Of a DNA stretch of 64,000 bases, positions 54,286-63,886 are shown in pieces; position 1 is the first letter of the stretch; every line of letters starts with the position of its first letter. Source of the stretch: Thermoanaerobaculales bacterium (GTDB taxonomy: Bacteria; Acidobacteriota; Thermoanaerobaculia; Thermoanaerobaculales; Sulfomarinibacteraceae); contig JALOLD010000012.1 in NCBI GenBank assembly GCA_025456145.1, positions 1 to 64,000 on the forward strand, written 5' to 3'. Both the position numbers and the translations under genes were made by a program. The notes below the pieces were generated by a model that saw only the letters and a program-made list of their open reading frames with translations, did not search any database and was not told where the DNA came from.

Positions 54286-55044
54286 CTACTCCTCGTCGGT
54301 CTCGACCCGCTTGGAGAGCTTGATGACCCGCATGGCGGGCTCCTCGACCCGCACCATGAGACACCCGGTCACCGGGCAGAGATAGCTGTCGGCGAGGTCG
54401 TCGGTCTTCTTGACGACCAGCGTCGAGCCGGTCTCCTCACAGCGGTAACGGACGACGTCGCCGCCGAGCCCGAGCAGATCGGGATGATGGACCTCGCCGT
54501 CCTTGGTGATGAAGACCGCGTGCGGCGCTCCACCGCCGTGGCGCTCGACGATCTCGTCGATCTCGACCGCGTGACCGTCGCCCGCCACGAGGTCGTCGCC
54601 GTCGAGGAAGACGGTCATGGTCTGGGGCTCGCCCGACCCCTCGCCGTCGACCTTCATGATGACGACTTTCCGCTGCACGCCCTCGCCGTCCCCCGGCAGC
54701 TCGATCCGCTCGCCGTCCTCGGTGACCCACACCAGGGTGTCGAGGTCCTGACCGTGCTTGGCGAGGTGACCGATCCCGCCCCCGGTGGTCTCGACCTCGA
54801 GCTCGTCGCCCAGCCTCGTCACCACCAGCTGGTGGTCGCCGACGTCGAAGGTCCGGCTCTCACCCTCGGCGAGGTCGTCGAGCCTGATGACCTCGGTCAC
54901 GCCGTTGATGTCCACCGACACCTCGTCGCCGCCCTGCTTCTCGACCCGGACCTCGATCCTCTCCTCGGCCGCCGCGATGACCGCGCCGACCAGCACGACC
55001 ACGATGGCCGCGAGCACCAGCTGAACCCATGTCTTCCTGCTCAT
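54286..55044 (-). CDS. membrane-anchored protein of unknown function, sigma-54 promoter
   Basis: 252 residues. One N-terminal membrane segment or signal (WVQLVLAAIVVVLVGAVIAAA) is followed by an acidic, beta-rich periplasmic region (VEVDINGVTEV-type and VVIMKVDGEGSGEPQTMTVF). A C-terminal four-residue Cys motif (YRCEETG, CPVTGC) looks like a zinc ribbon. No family is recognised. A -24/-12 promoter and two palindromes lie directly upstream, beyond an NtrC-type regulator gene, so it is the likely target of that two-component system. It may be an envelope stress or metal-response protein; this is inferred. Confidence 0.75.
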   Translation of the reverse strand: MSRKTWVQLVLAAIVVVLVGAVIAAAEERIEVRVEKQGGDEVSVDINGVTEVIRLDDLAEGESRTFDVGDHQLVVTRLGDELEVETTGGGIGHLAKHGQDLDTLVWVTEDGERIELPGDGEGVQRKVVIMKVDGEGSGEPQTMTVFLDGDDLVAGDGHAVEIDEIVERHGGGAPHAVFITKDGEVHHPDLLGLGGDVVRYRCEETGSTLVVKKTDDLADSYLCPVTGCLMVRVEEPAMRVIKLSKRVETDEE

Positions 55045-55096
55045 CTTTCGACCTCCAATGTGCGGTTGTCGTGATTCCGATCCACATCGTCCACCG

Positions 55097-55113
55097 AGCA
55101 ACCCGCATGCCAG
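55097..55113 (-). promoter_or_regulatory. sigma-54 (-24/-12) promoter
   Basis: CTGGCATGCGGGTTGCT on the minus strand matches YTGGCAC-N5-TTGCW at nearly every position, with the right 5-nt spacing between TGGCAT and TTGCT. Transcription would begin about 40 nt before the start codon of the 252-residue protein. Confidence 0.75.
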
Positions 55114-55141
55114 CCCTGCCGCACCGCCGCCGACCCGGCGT

Positions 55142-55178
55142 CTCCCGAGATCGGGAGCCCACATCCCGAATTGGGGAG
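55142..55178 (-). promoter_or_regulatory. tandem enhancer sites (UAS) for the NtrC-type regulator
   Basis: CTCCCGAGATCGGGAG (55142-55157, 7-bp perfect arms) and ATCCCGAATTGGGGAG (55163-55178, imperfect) have centres 21 bp apart, two helical turns. They sit 30-65 bp upstream of the sigma-54 promoter, typical for enhancer-binding protein sites. Confidence 0.65.
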
Positions 55179-56556
<1,378 letters not shown>

Positions 56557-56564
<8 letters not shown>

Positions 56565-58074
56565 CGTCGCCGTCCTCGGCGTGGGCGATCGGAAGCTGCA
56601 CGACGGCGATGGTACCGCCTCCCTCTCGATCGGCGACATCGAGCTCGCCGCCATGCATCCCGACCACGAGCTGCCGGGCCAGGAAGAGCCCCATCCCCGA
56701 ACCGCCCACCCGGGTCGTGACGTGCGGCTCGAAGAGCCGCCGCCGGACCTCCTCGGGCAGCCCCGGGCCGCGGTCGCGAACGGTGACGATCCCGGAGCGG
56801 CCCCGACGCTCGACCTCGAGCTCGACCGGTTCGTCGGGCGGGGAGGCCTCGATGGCGTTGTCGAGCAGGTTGGCGAGAGCCGCCCGCAGCGCGCTCGCCA
56901 CCGCCCGCACCGGCACCGGCTCACCGCCCTCGACGAGACGGACGTCCCGCCCCTGCTGGACCGCCTCGAGCACCGCCGCCCTGGCGAGGTCGGCGAGGTC
57001 CTCGGTCGCCGGCTCGGCGGCGTCCTCGGCGCCGAGCGCCAGGAACGACCGCAGCCAGCGGTCGATCCGCCGGATCTGGGCCCGCGCGGTCGCGACCAGG
57101 TCGTCGCCGCCGGCCCCCCCGGCCGCCAGCTCGTCGACCGCGAGGCCGAGGGTGTTGAGCGGGTTGCGCAGGGTGTGGGCGAGGCCCCGCGAGACGTCGC
57201 CGAGCTGCGCGAGGTGCTCGCGCTGCCGCCAGCGGTCGCGCTCGGTCTCGAGCTCGGCGAGCCGCACCGACATGGCGTTGAACGAGCGCTGGAGCTCGCC
57301 GATCTCGCCCCCGTCGGTCACCGGGACCTGGATGCCGAGCTCGCCGCGACCCACCGCCTCGGCGCCGTCGGCCAGCCCACGCAGCGGTCTCGCGACCCGG
57401 TTGGAAAGGAGGGCCGCCCCGACCAGGCCGAACGCCAGGAGCACCACGCTGACGACCGCGCCCTGACGAAGGGTCGCCTCGAGCGAGCGGACCGCGGGCT
57501 CGACCGGGATCGGAATCCTCCGCAGCACGCCCTGGTCGCTGCCGATGATCAGGACCCGGTGGGCGCCGACGCCCTCGGCGGCCACCTTGAACACGAACCG
57601 TCGGTCGCCCTCGGCGTCGAGGAGCTGGTCGACGATCTCCACTCCGGAGTCAGGCTCGAGCTCGATGCGGTGGGCCTCGAGCCGGATCTCACTCTCACCC
57701 GGACCCGCGGGGTGGTCAGGCGAGATCCGGGTTGTCCGATCGGCGACCGGCGGGCCCGTTCCGGTCCCGTCGCCGCCATCCTCCGGAACCACCTGGACCC
57801 GGACGTCATGCTCGAGGATCCGCTCCATGCGAATCTCGCCGCTCTCGTCGCCGCTGTCGACCCAGACGATCTTCTCCTGCCCCGGCTCGGTCCCATTACC
57901 GGGGATCGCCATCCTCGGCCCGGTGGCGAGGAGGTCCCGGCCGACCGCCTCGGCGACCGCGCCGAGCCCCTCCCCGACCGCTTCGAGCTGACGCCGCTGG
58001 AGCCACCACTGCGCCGCCACCAGGGCGAGCACGAGCAGCCCGGTCCCGAGAAACAACCTGGTCTGGATCCGCAT
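56557..58074 (-). CDS. membrane sensor histidine kinase
   Basis: 505 residues. An N-terminal membrane segment (FLGTGLLVLALVAAQWWL) is followed by a periplasmic sensor of about 170 residues, a second segment (GAVVSVVLLAFGLVGAALL) and a HAMP domain (RVARPLRGLADGAEAVGRG). The phospho-acceptor His is in SRGLAHTLRNPLNTLG. The ATPase domain has NLLDNAIEA, DRGPGLP and GMGLFLARQ. NtrB/ZraS-like in layout and partner of the downstream NtrC-type regulator. The sensed signal is unknown. Confidence 0.92.
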
Positions 58075-58156
58075 GACGCCTCCGACGCGCGAAGCAGTCC
58101 CACGGAGAAGGTAGCAAGGCCCGTGCCACTTGGGGGGCGATTCCGCCCGGACCGGT

Positions 58157-58354
58157 CTACGACGGACGGTGGAACCTCCGCTCCCAGCGCTCGACGAACT
58201 GCGCCCAGGTCATCTTCGACGAGGTGTGCCAGACCTCGGCGAAAAGCGGGCTCGACAGCTCGGCGGCCTGGATCTCGGCCGGGGTGTCCGGTCGCGGGCG
58301 CCGGCGGCGCGATGGCTCGGTGTCGACTCGACGGCTCGGCTTCCTGCGGCTCAT
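58157..58354 (-). CDS. small basic protein of unknown function
   Basis: 65 residues. The N-terminus is Arg-rich (SRRKPSRRVDTEPSRRRRPR); the C-terminal part, TPAEIQAAELSSPLFAEVWH then KMTWAQFVERWERRF, looks like a folded helical segment. An AGGAG ribosome site lies at the correct distance. It is divergent from the MinD-like gene. Unrecognised; it could be a small regulatory or RNA-binding protein. Confidence 0.5.
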   Translation of the reverse strand: MSRRKPSRRVDTEPSRRRRPRPDTPAEIQAAELSSPLFAEVWHTSSKMTWAQFVERWERRFHRPS

Positions 58355-58496
58355 ACCTGCTCCTGACCGTCCCCCGCAGGACCTCACCCTGTGTACGGCC
58401 CCCGATCGGCTGGCGTCACGACCGAAGTGGTACCATCCCCTGGGGGGGCGCCGGAGCCGGCTCGCGATCGAGGCTGCGGCCGCCGCGCTGCGAACG

Positions 58497-59432
58497 ATGA
58501 TCGATGTCTTCCACGACGACTCCGCCAGCGAGGGGCCGCGGATCTGGGCGATCGGCGGCGGGAAGGGTGGTGTCGGCAAGTCGGTGCTCGCCGCCAACCT
58601 CGGGGTGGTGCTCGCCAAGCGCCGGGAGCGGGTGGTGCTCGTCGACGCCGATCTCGGCGGCGCCAACCTCCACACCATCCTCGGCATACCGGACCCCGAG
58701 CTGACCTTGTCGGACTATGTCGGCGGTCGCGCCCGATCGCTCGCCGACATCGTGCTCGAAACGTCGATTCCAGGGCTCCGCCTGGTCAGTGGCGCCCACG
58801 CCCTGGCCGAGATGGCCAACCTCAAGAGCGGCCAGAAGCTCAGGATCCTCCGCCATCTCGGCGACCTCTCGGCGGACCACGTCATCCTCGATCTGGGCGC
58901 CGGGTCCGGCGTCAACGTCCTCGACTTCTTCCTGGCCTCGCACCGCGGCATCCTGGTCGTCGTCCCCCAGCCGACCTCGGTCGAGAACGCCTACCAGTTC
59001 ATCAAGGCGGCCTTCGCCCGCCGTCTCAACCAGACCGAGCCCCGGCGGAAGATCGCCGCGGCCCTCGGGCGCGCCGCGGCCGGCGCCGGTGGTCGTCCGA
59101 CGCGATCGGCCCGCGATCTGGTCGCGGACATCATGGTGATCGACGCCGAGGCCGGAGCCGCGGTGCTCGCCGCCGCGGCGACCTTCGGCGCCTCGGTCGT
59201 CGTCAACCAGGCCTCGAGCGCGAGCCACGAGCGCCTCGCCGCCGAGATGAGCATGGCGTGCCGCGAGTACTACGGCATCGCGGTCGACGCCCTCGGGACC
59301 CTGCCCACCGACCCCCTCGTCGGTCGCTCGGTGATCGACCGCGAGCCGGTGGTCCAGACCCACCCCGATTGTCCGTTCGCCATCGCGGTCCGCCGGCTCG
59401 CGAGTAACCTCGACGGGGCGGCCCGTGGTTGA
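58497..59432 (+). CDS. MinD/FlhG-like P-loop ATPase
   Basis: 311 residues. The deviant Walker A is GGKGGVGKSVLAANLG, switch I is DADLGGANLHT and switch II is VILDLGAGSGVNVLDFFL. Resembles the FlhG/MinD/ParA group that positions complexes at membranes or poles, but no flagellar or division gene is nearby and no clear C-terminal membrane-targeting helix is seen. Start at ATG beside the ATPase domain; the longer frame is unsupported. It overlaps the next gene by 8 nt. Confidence 0.85.
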   Translation: MIDVFHDDSASEGPRIWAIGGGKGGVGKSVLAANLGVVLAKRRERVVLVDADLGGANLHTILGIPDPELTLSDYVGGRARSLADIVLETSIPGLRLVSGAHALAEMANLKSGQKLRILRHLGDLSADHVILDLGAGSGVNVLDFFLASHRGILVVVPQPTSVENAYQFIKAAFARRLNQTEPRRKIAAALGRAAAGAGGRPTRSARDLVADIMVIDAEAGAAVLAAAATFGASVVVNQASSASHERLAAEMSMACREYYGIAVDALGTLPTDPLVGRSVIDREPVVQTHPDCPFAIAVRRLASNLDGAARG

Positions 59433-59976
59433 GGAGATCCGGCGCGAGGATTGGGAGGTGCTCGGGATCGAGCCCGGCGCCGACCTCGAAAAGGTGCACC
59501 GCGCCTACCACACCCGTCGCAGCCTCTTCTCCCCGAGCTCGCTGGCCACCTACTCGCTGCTCAGGACCGAGGAGCGCAACGAGCTCCTGGCACGGCTCGA
59601 CGAGGCCTTCATGCGGATCTCGAACGCCGCTGCCTATCTGGCCTCCGCCAAGGGCGGATCGGGGGCAGACGACGAGCTTGTCGACGAGGCGCTGGCCGGG
59701 CTCCGAACGCCGACCGATCTGGTCGGCGACCCCGGGGCCTACCTCCGCCATCACCGGCTCGTCTCGGGTCTCACCCTCGAGCAGGTCTCGGTCGAGACCA
59801 AGGTCCGGCCCAACCTGCTCGAGGCCATCGAACGCGAGACCTGGCGTCTTCTACCGGCGCCGGTGTTTGTCCGGGGCTTCGTGCTCCAGGTCGCCCGCCT
59901 GCTCCGGATCGACGAGCCCGAGGCCCTCGCCGCCGCCTACCTCGAGAAGATGCGGCTCGAGCGCGGCGACGACTGA
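59425..59976 (+). CDS. J-like / RodZ-type HTH protein
   Basis: 183 residues. Residues about 7-70 resemble a degenerate J domain (DWEVLGIEPGADLEKVHRAY), with HTR where HPD would be. Residues about 100-170 are a RodZ-like HTH_25 domain (RHHRLVSGLTLEQVSVETKV and FVRGFVLQVARLLRID). There is no membrane segment, unlike full RodZ. The GTG start lies inside the end of the MinD-like gene, so the pair is co-translated and may act together in positioning or envelope assembly. Confidence 0.75.
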   Translation: MVEEIRREDWEVLGIEPGADLEKVHRAYHTRRSLFSPSSLATYSLLRTEERNELLARLDEAFMRISNAAAYLASAKGGSGADDELVDEALAGLRTPTDLVGDPGAYLRHHRLVSGLTLEQVSVETKVRPNLLEAIERETWRLLPAPVFVRGFVLQVARLLRIDEPEALAAAYLEKMRLERGDD

Positions 59977-59985
59977 CCGGTAGCC

Positions 59986-60369
59986 TCAGCGGGCTTCGAC
60001 GACGACGATCGACTCGGCGGCCGCCGCGACCCGCTGCTGAACGTCTTCGCTCGTCCGACCCTCGATCTCGGCGAGCATCCTGAGCTTGCGCTGCCAGGGT
60101 GGGGTCGGCCTGCGGCCCTGGGCGCGGCTCACCGCGAGGTCCTGGGCGAGCGCCGACTCGATCTCTCGGCGCAGCCTCCGGGCGTGGAGCCTCGCCTCCT
60201 CCTTGAGCTCGACGACGAGCTCGCCGGTCGGCCGGCCGAGCATCTCTGCCAGACGCTCGACCCGGAAGTGCCAGCGCTGCATCTCCAGCGGACGCCGCGC
60301 CGTCGGCGGGGTGTTCTCGACCGCTGACCAGTCCATGACGAGCACGTGCCACAACGGTCTCGCCTCCAT
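59986..60369 (-). CDS. second protein of an RHH-paired module
   Basis: 127 residues, mostly helical and charged, with an Arg-rich central helix (ELKEEARLHARRLRREIESA). The N-terminus (RPLWHVLVMDWSAVENTPP) could be a short strand segment. No known toxin family is recognised. It starts 3 nt after the stop of a ribbon-helix-helix gene, so the pair is laid out like a toxin-antitoxin operon; a toxin role is inferred only. Confidence 0.6.
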   Translation of the reverse strand: MEARPLWHVLVMDWSAVENTPPTARRPLEMQRWHFRVERLAEMLGRPTGELVVELKEEARLHARRLRREIESALAQDLAVSRAQGRRPTPPWQRKLRMLAEIEGRTSEDVQQRVAAAAESIVVVEAR

Positions 60370-60372
60370 CGT

Positions 60373-60612
60373 CTACTCCCTCCTCCGCTCCGCCGGTTCG
60401 TCGAGCGCCGGGAGCCGTCCGTGCTCCTTCTGGAAGACCTCGAGATAGCTCTGGAGGGCCGTCGTGACGACTGCCCACAGAGGAACGTCGCGAATCGTCG
60501 CCACGACCTTCAGCCGACGAACGACCTCGCGGGGGACATAGGTCGAGAAGTGGTCCGGCCGGGCCCCGCCCGCGATCTCCGTCCGGGTTGCGGTCGCCGT
60601 GCTCTTCCCCAT
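60373..60612 (-). CDS. ribbon-helix-helix DNA-binding protein
   Basis: 79 residues. The core FSTYVPREVVRRLKVVATIR then WAVVTTALQSYLEVF matches the beta-alpha-alpha pattern of CopG/Arc/ParG-type repressors. First gene of a two-gene unit; a GAGG site precedes the ATG. An 18-bp palindrome over its promoter about 50 nt upstream suggests autoregulation. Confidence 0.72.
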   Translation of the reverse strand: MGKSTATATRTEIAGGARPDHFSTYVPREVVRRLKVVATIRDVPLWAVVTTALQSYLEVFQKEHGRLPALDEPAERRRE

Positions 60613-60657
60613 CGCTGCCTCGCCGCTCCCTTCGCCGCATCAGTGGATCGAGAGTAT

Positions 60658-60687
60658 CATATACATATTTGTATGTATACATGTCAG
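60658..60687 (-). promoter_or_regulatory. promoter with overlapping palindromic operator
   Basis: ATACATATTTGTATGTAT (60661-60678) has 7-bp perfect arms in a locally AT-rich island. On the minus strand CTGACA (60682-60687) and TATATG (60658-60663) are 18 nt apart and give a -35/-10 pair spanning the palindrome. Confidence 0.6.
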
Positions 60688-60727
60688 CCTCCACAACACC
60701 AGATCGAGAGGCTTCGGACATCGGCGG

Positions 60728-61351
60728 CTAGGGGCCCTCGTCGTCGAGCGGCGTCGACGTCGCCGGGCCCGCCCATCGGTGGAGGAGACCCTCCGGGGGC
60801 TCGACGCCGATCAGGTCGAGGATATGACCGACCGTCTGGTCGACGATCTCTTCGACCGACCGCGGCAGGTGATAGAAGGCAGGCATCGGAGGAAGGACCA
60901 CCGCCCCGAGCTCGGCGACCCGGACCAGCAGCCTCAGGTGGCCGAGATGGAGGGGGGTCTCACGGGGCACGAGGACCAGCCGGCGCCGCTCCTTCAGCGT
61001 CACCTCGGCGGCCCGGATGAGGAGGTTGTCGGCGTACGAGTTGGCGATCCCCGACAGCGTCTTCATCGAGCAGGGAACGACCACCATCGCCGAGGTGACA
61101 AAGGAGCCGGAGGCGATGGCGGCCGCGATGTCGTTGACCCGGTGGTTGTGGTCGGCGAGGCCCTCGACCTCGGTCACCGACCGCGACGTCTCGAGCTGGA
61201 TCGTCCGCTTGGCGGCGTTGGTCAGCACGAGGTGGGTCTCGACGTCGTCGACCGTGCGCAGCACCTCGAGCAGACGGATCGCGTACACCACCCCGCTGGC
61301 GCCGCTGACGCCGACGACGATCCTGCGCGGACGACCCGACCGATCCGACAT
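60728..61351 (-). CDS. ubiX: flavin prenyltransferase UbiX
   Basis: 207 residues. Family motifs GVSGASGVVYAIRLLE, VVVPCSMKTLSGIANSYADN and RRLVLVPRETPL are intact. It makes prenylated FMN for UbiD-type decarboxylases. No ubiD is adjacent in the window. A TACGAT box lies 8 nt before the ATG; there is no ribosome site. Confidence 0.95.
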   Translation of the reverse strand: MSDRSGRPRRIVVGVSGASGVVYAIRLLEVLRTVDDVETHLVLTNAAKRTIQLETSRSVTEVEGLADHNHRVNDIAAAIASGSFVTSAMVVVPCSMKTLSGIANSYADNLLIRAAEVTLKERRRLVLVPRETPLHLGHLRLLVRVAELGAVVLPPMPAFYHLPRSVEEIVDQTVGHILDLIGVEPPEGLLHRWAGPATSTPLDDEGP

Positions 61352-61359
61352 GCGCGTGG

Positions 61360-61365
61360 ATCGTA
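61360..61365 (-). promoter_or_regulatory. -10 box before ubiX
   Basis: TACGAT on the minus strand, 8 nt before the ATG, no ribosome site; probably a leaderless message. Confidence 0.35.
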
Positions 61366-61402
61366 CCAGATGCGGCGCCGACCCGCGTCCGAGGGCTCTC
61401 CC

Positions 61403-61888
61403 CTACTCGGCCGGCCCGCTCGCGTCGCCCTGGAAGGACTGGAGAGCGAGATAGCTCTCGCCGAAGCGTTTGACGTTGTCCGACTGCCGGTCGAAGGCGT
61501 CCCAGTGCCCCTCCTCGGCGGCCACCAGATCCTCGAAGAGCTTCTTGGTGCCGGAGTCGGCGTTGGCGGCGCACTCGACCGCGAACCGGTTGTACATCGC
61601 GATCGCCTCTTGCTCGAGCGCGTCCGCCTTGCGCAGCATCTCCTGGGCGTCGTGGATCTTCTCGACCTCGCGCCCGACCACCAGCTCGACCTCGCCCTTG
61701 AGGAAGAGGATCCGCTCCGCGATCATCTCGGCGTGCTGCATCTCCTCGATCGCGGTCTGCTTGAGCATGACGGCGAGCGGCGTGTAGCCGAGATCGTCGA
61801 GCCGGAAGTGAAAGTACATGTACTGGTGGATGGCGGCTAGCTCGTCGGCGATCGCCGTGTTCAGCAGCTCGATGCTCTTCTCGTACAT
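61403..61888 (-). CDS. bfr: bacterioferritin-like protein
   Basis: 161 residues, four-helix ferritin-like fold. Diiron ligands fit ELAAIHQYMYFHF, EEMQHAEMI and AAEEGHWDAF. It stores or detoxifies iron. The ATG at 61888 is supported by GGGAGGAT, and a TACAAT box lies about 30 nt upstream. The haem-ligand Met position is not clear, so it could be a haem-free member. Confidence 0.88.
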   Translation of the reverse strand: MYEKSIELLNTAIADELAAIHQYMYFHFRLDDLGYTPLAVMLKQTAIEEMQHAEMIAERILFLKGEVELVVGREVEKIHDAQEMLRKADALEQEAIAMYNRFAVECAANADSGTKKLFEDLVAAEEGHWDAFDRQSDNVKRFGESYLALQSFQGDASGPAE

Positions 61889-61934
61889 CCGATCCTCCCG
61901 AAGGCGCGCAACCGCGATTGTACCCCGACCACCA

Positions 61935-63626
61935 TCACCCGCCCGAGCCATGGCGGATCACGCCGAGCCGGCTCGAGCCGTCGACCACGACCTCGAGCGG
62001 CCGGGCGAACCGGACGTGACGGACGTGGCGTCCCTCCCACACCGGCTCGGCCGTGGCCAGCCGATCGAGGGACACCCGGGTCGCGCCGCCGTGCTCGATC
62101 GACAGGACCAGGACCTTCTGGCTCAGCAGGTGGTGGAAGAAGTGCGTCCCCTGGCTGAGGTTGAGCGGCGCATCGGCGAGGGCGAGCTCGACGATCACCT
62201 GCGCGGCCGAGATCTGGCCCCAGCGGACCGGAACCCCGTACCGGTCGTCGGTCGTCCCCCACCGGCCGTAGCCGATGAAGATCGCCGGCCTCCCCTCCTC
62301 GAGCAGACCGCGGTTGACCGCCTCGAGCTCCGACGCGATGATCCGCGTCCGCGTCCGGTCGAAGGCCTCGGGCTTGATGTAGACCACATCGTCGATGTCG
62401 GTCCGCACCCCGCAGCCGAGACAGCTCTCCGACGCCACGATCACACCTTCTCCGTCGAGGTCCCCACGCTCGATGGAGGCCTCGCCGGTCGGCGCGGGCA
62501 TCGTCTTGAGCTGGACCAGGCCGAAGCGGACCGGAACCCCGGTCGCCGGGTCGAGACAGGCCGCGAGCTCGATCTCCACCTCGCTCTCGGTCTCGGCGCA
62601 CGCCTGGTCGAGGATGCTCTGGACCACGCTGACGAAGGGAATCGACCGCGAGCGGAGCAGCGGCAGGAAGGTCAGCACCCTCGGACCCAGGCCGTCGATC
62701 CCGGCGCGCAGCCGGTCGGACTCGGCGTCGTAGGTCGAGGCGACGAGGGCCAGGACCCCGTCCGCCTCGGCGTCGCCGAGACCCCAGCGCCGGAGGAACT
62801 CGTCCTCCCGGTCGGCCTCGGCCGTCGGTTCGCCGCTCACATCGAGGGCCAGGAAGCTGGTCTGGGAGTACTTGAGCAGGTCGCCGGTACTCTTGAAAGG
62901 CGGTGGCGCGGTCGGGCGCTTCGGGCAGATGCTCCAGGCGTGGCCCTCGGCGATGATCCCACCGAACCCGAGGGCGAGGGTCACGACACCCTCTTCGGGG
63001 CGGTTCCCAGGCACCGGGTAGTGGTTGGTCGACCGGGCGACCGCCGACACCGTCGGGTAGAAACGCGAGCCGTGCGCCGCACCGACCGCGCGCTGGACGA
63101 CCACGGCCATCCGCTCGGACGCCGACGGGTGGCCGGCGCCGAGCCGGGCGCTCACCGCATCGGCGAAGAAGGTCGACGCCCAGACCAGGCGGACCGCGTC
63201 GGCGAGCTGACGCCGGCGCCGCTCGAGGTCGGCTCCGGCGTTTGGGATGAGCTTCGCCACATACGCCCCGCCGAACGACCGTCCGATCTCGGCCTCGAGC
63301 ACGCTCGAGGGCCGGACCGCGAGCGGTCCGTCGAGCTGCCGAACCAGCGCCGCGAGCTCGTCGGCCAGCCCCGGAGGCAGCTCGGCCCGGACGAACCGTC
63401 GGGCGATCTGGCGGTCGGACAGGCCTTCGAGGGCGTCGACCTCGAGCAGGTTCCGCTCGAGGAAGGCCGAGTAGACGTCGGCGGCGATGACCGCGAAGGC
63501 CGGCACCTCGACCGAGACCTCGGCATCGGCGGGCAGCGCCAGACGGCCCAGCACCCGCTCACCGAGGAGATCGAGCCCAGCGGCGGTGAACCCGGCCGGT
63601 CCGGTACCGATGACATCGAGCGCCAT
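61935..63626 (-). CDS. stand-alone PEP/pyruvate-binding (PPDK_N) domain protein
   Basis: 563 residues. The ATP-grasp-like N-terminal domain of PEP synthase and pyruvate phosphate dikinase is seen in GPLAVRPSSVLEAEIGRSFGG, GSRFYPTVSAVA and IFIGYGRWGTTDDRYGVPV. The phosphohistidine and PEP-utilising domains are absent. Such stand-alone proteins are common in Acidobacteriota and Bacteroidota and are of unknown role, perhaps phosphotransfer to another protein. GGAGCGGGGT precedes the ATG. Confidence 0.8.
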   Translation of the reverse strand: MALDVIGTGPAGFTAAGLDLLGERVLGRLALPADAEVSVEVPAFAVIAADVYSAFLERNLLEVDALEGLSDRQIARRFVRAELPPGLADELAALVRQLDGPLAVRPSSVLEAEIGRSFGGAYVAKLIPNAGADLERRRRQLADAVRLVWASTFFADAVSARLGAGHPSASERMAVVVQRAVGAAHGSRFYPTVSAVARSTNHYPVPGNRPEEGVVTLALGFGGIIAEGHAWSICPKRPTAPPPFKSTGDLLKYSQTSFLALDVSGEPTAEADREDEFLRRWGLGDAEADGVLALVASTYDAESDRLRAGIDGLGPRVLTFLPLLRSRSIPFVSVVQSILDQACAETESEVEIELAACLDPATGVPVRFGLVQLKTMPAPTGEASIERGDLDGEGVIVASESCLGCGVRTDIDDVVYIKPEAFDRTRTRIIASELEAVNRGLLEEGRPAIFIGYGRWGTTDDRYGVPVRWGQISAAQVIVELALADAPLNLSQGTHFFHHLLSQKVLVLSIEHGGATRVSLDRLATAEPVWEGRHVRHVRFARPLEVVVDGSSRLGVIRHGSGG

Positions 63627-63886
63627 ACCCCGCTCCTTCCCGCAGCGAGTTGCGATAACCCCGTTGTCGTCGTCTTGATCATCTATACCACACGCTGTCT
63701 CGGCGGCGCCTCGGTGTCAAGGGCTCGGGCCCGACGGACGGCAGGATGTTCCGACGGGAGGCCGTACCGGTCGGACATAAACGCCCGCGGCCGGCTGTTA
63801 GAATCGGTAGGTCGATCCCCGGCTGGATCCTCCGGTAAGCGTACGACCCATTAGAAACCCGGCACGAAACGAAAAGGAGAGCTCTC

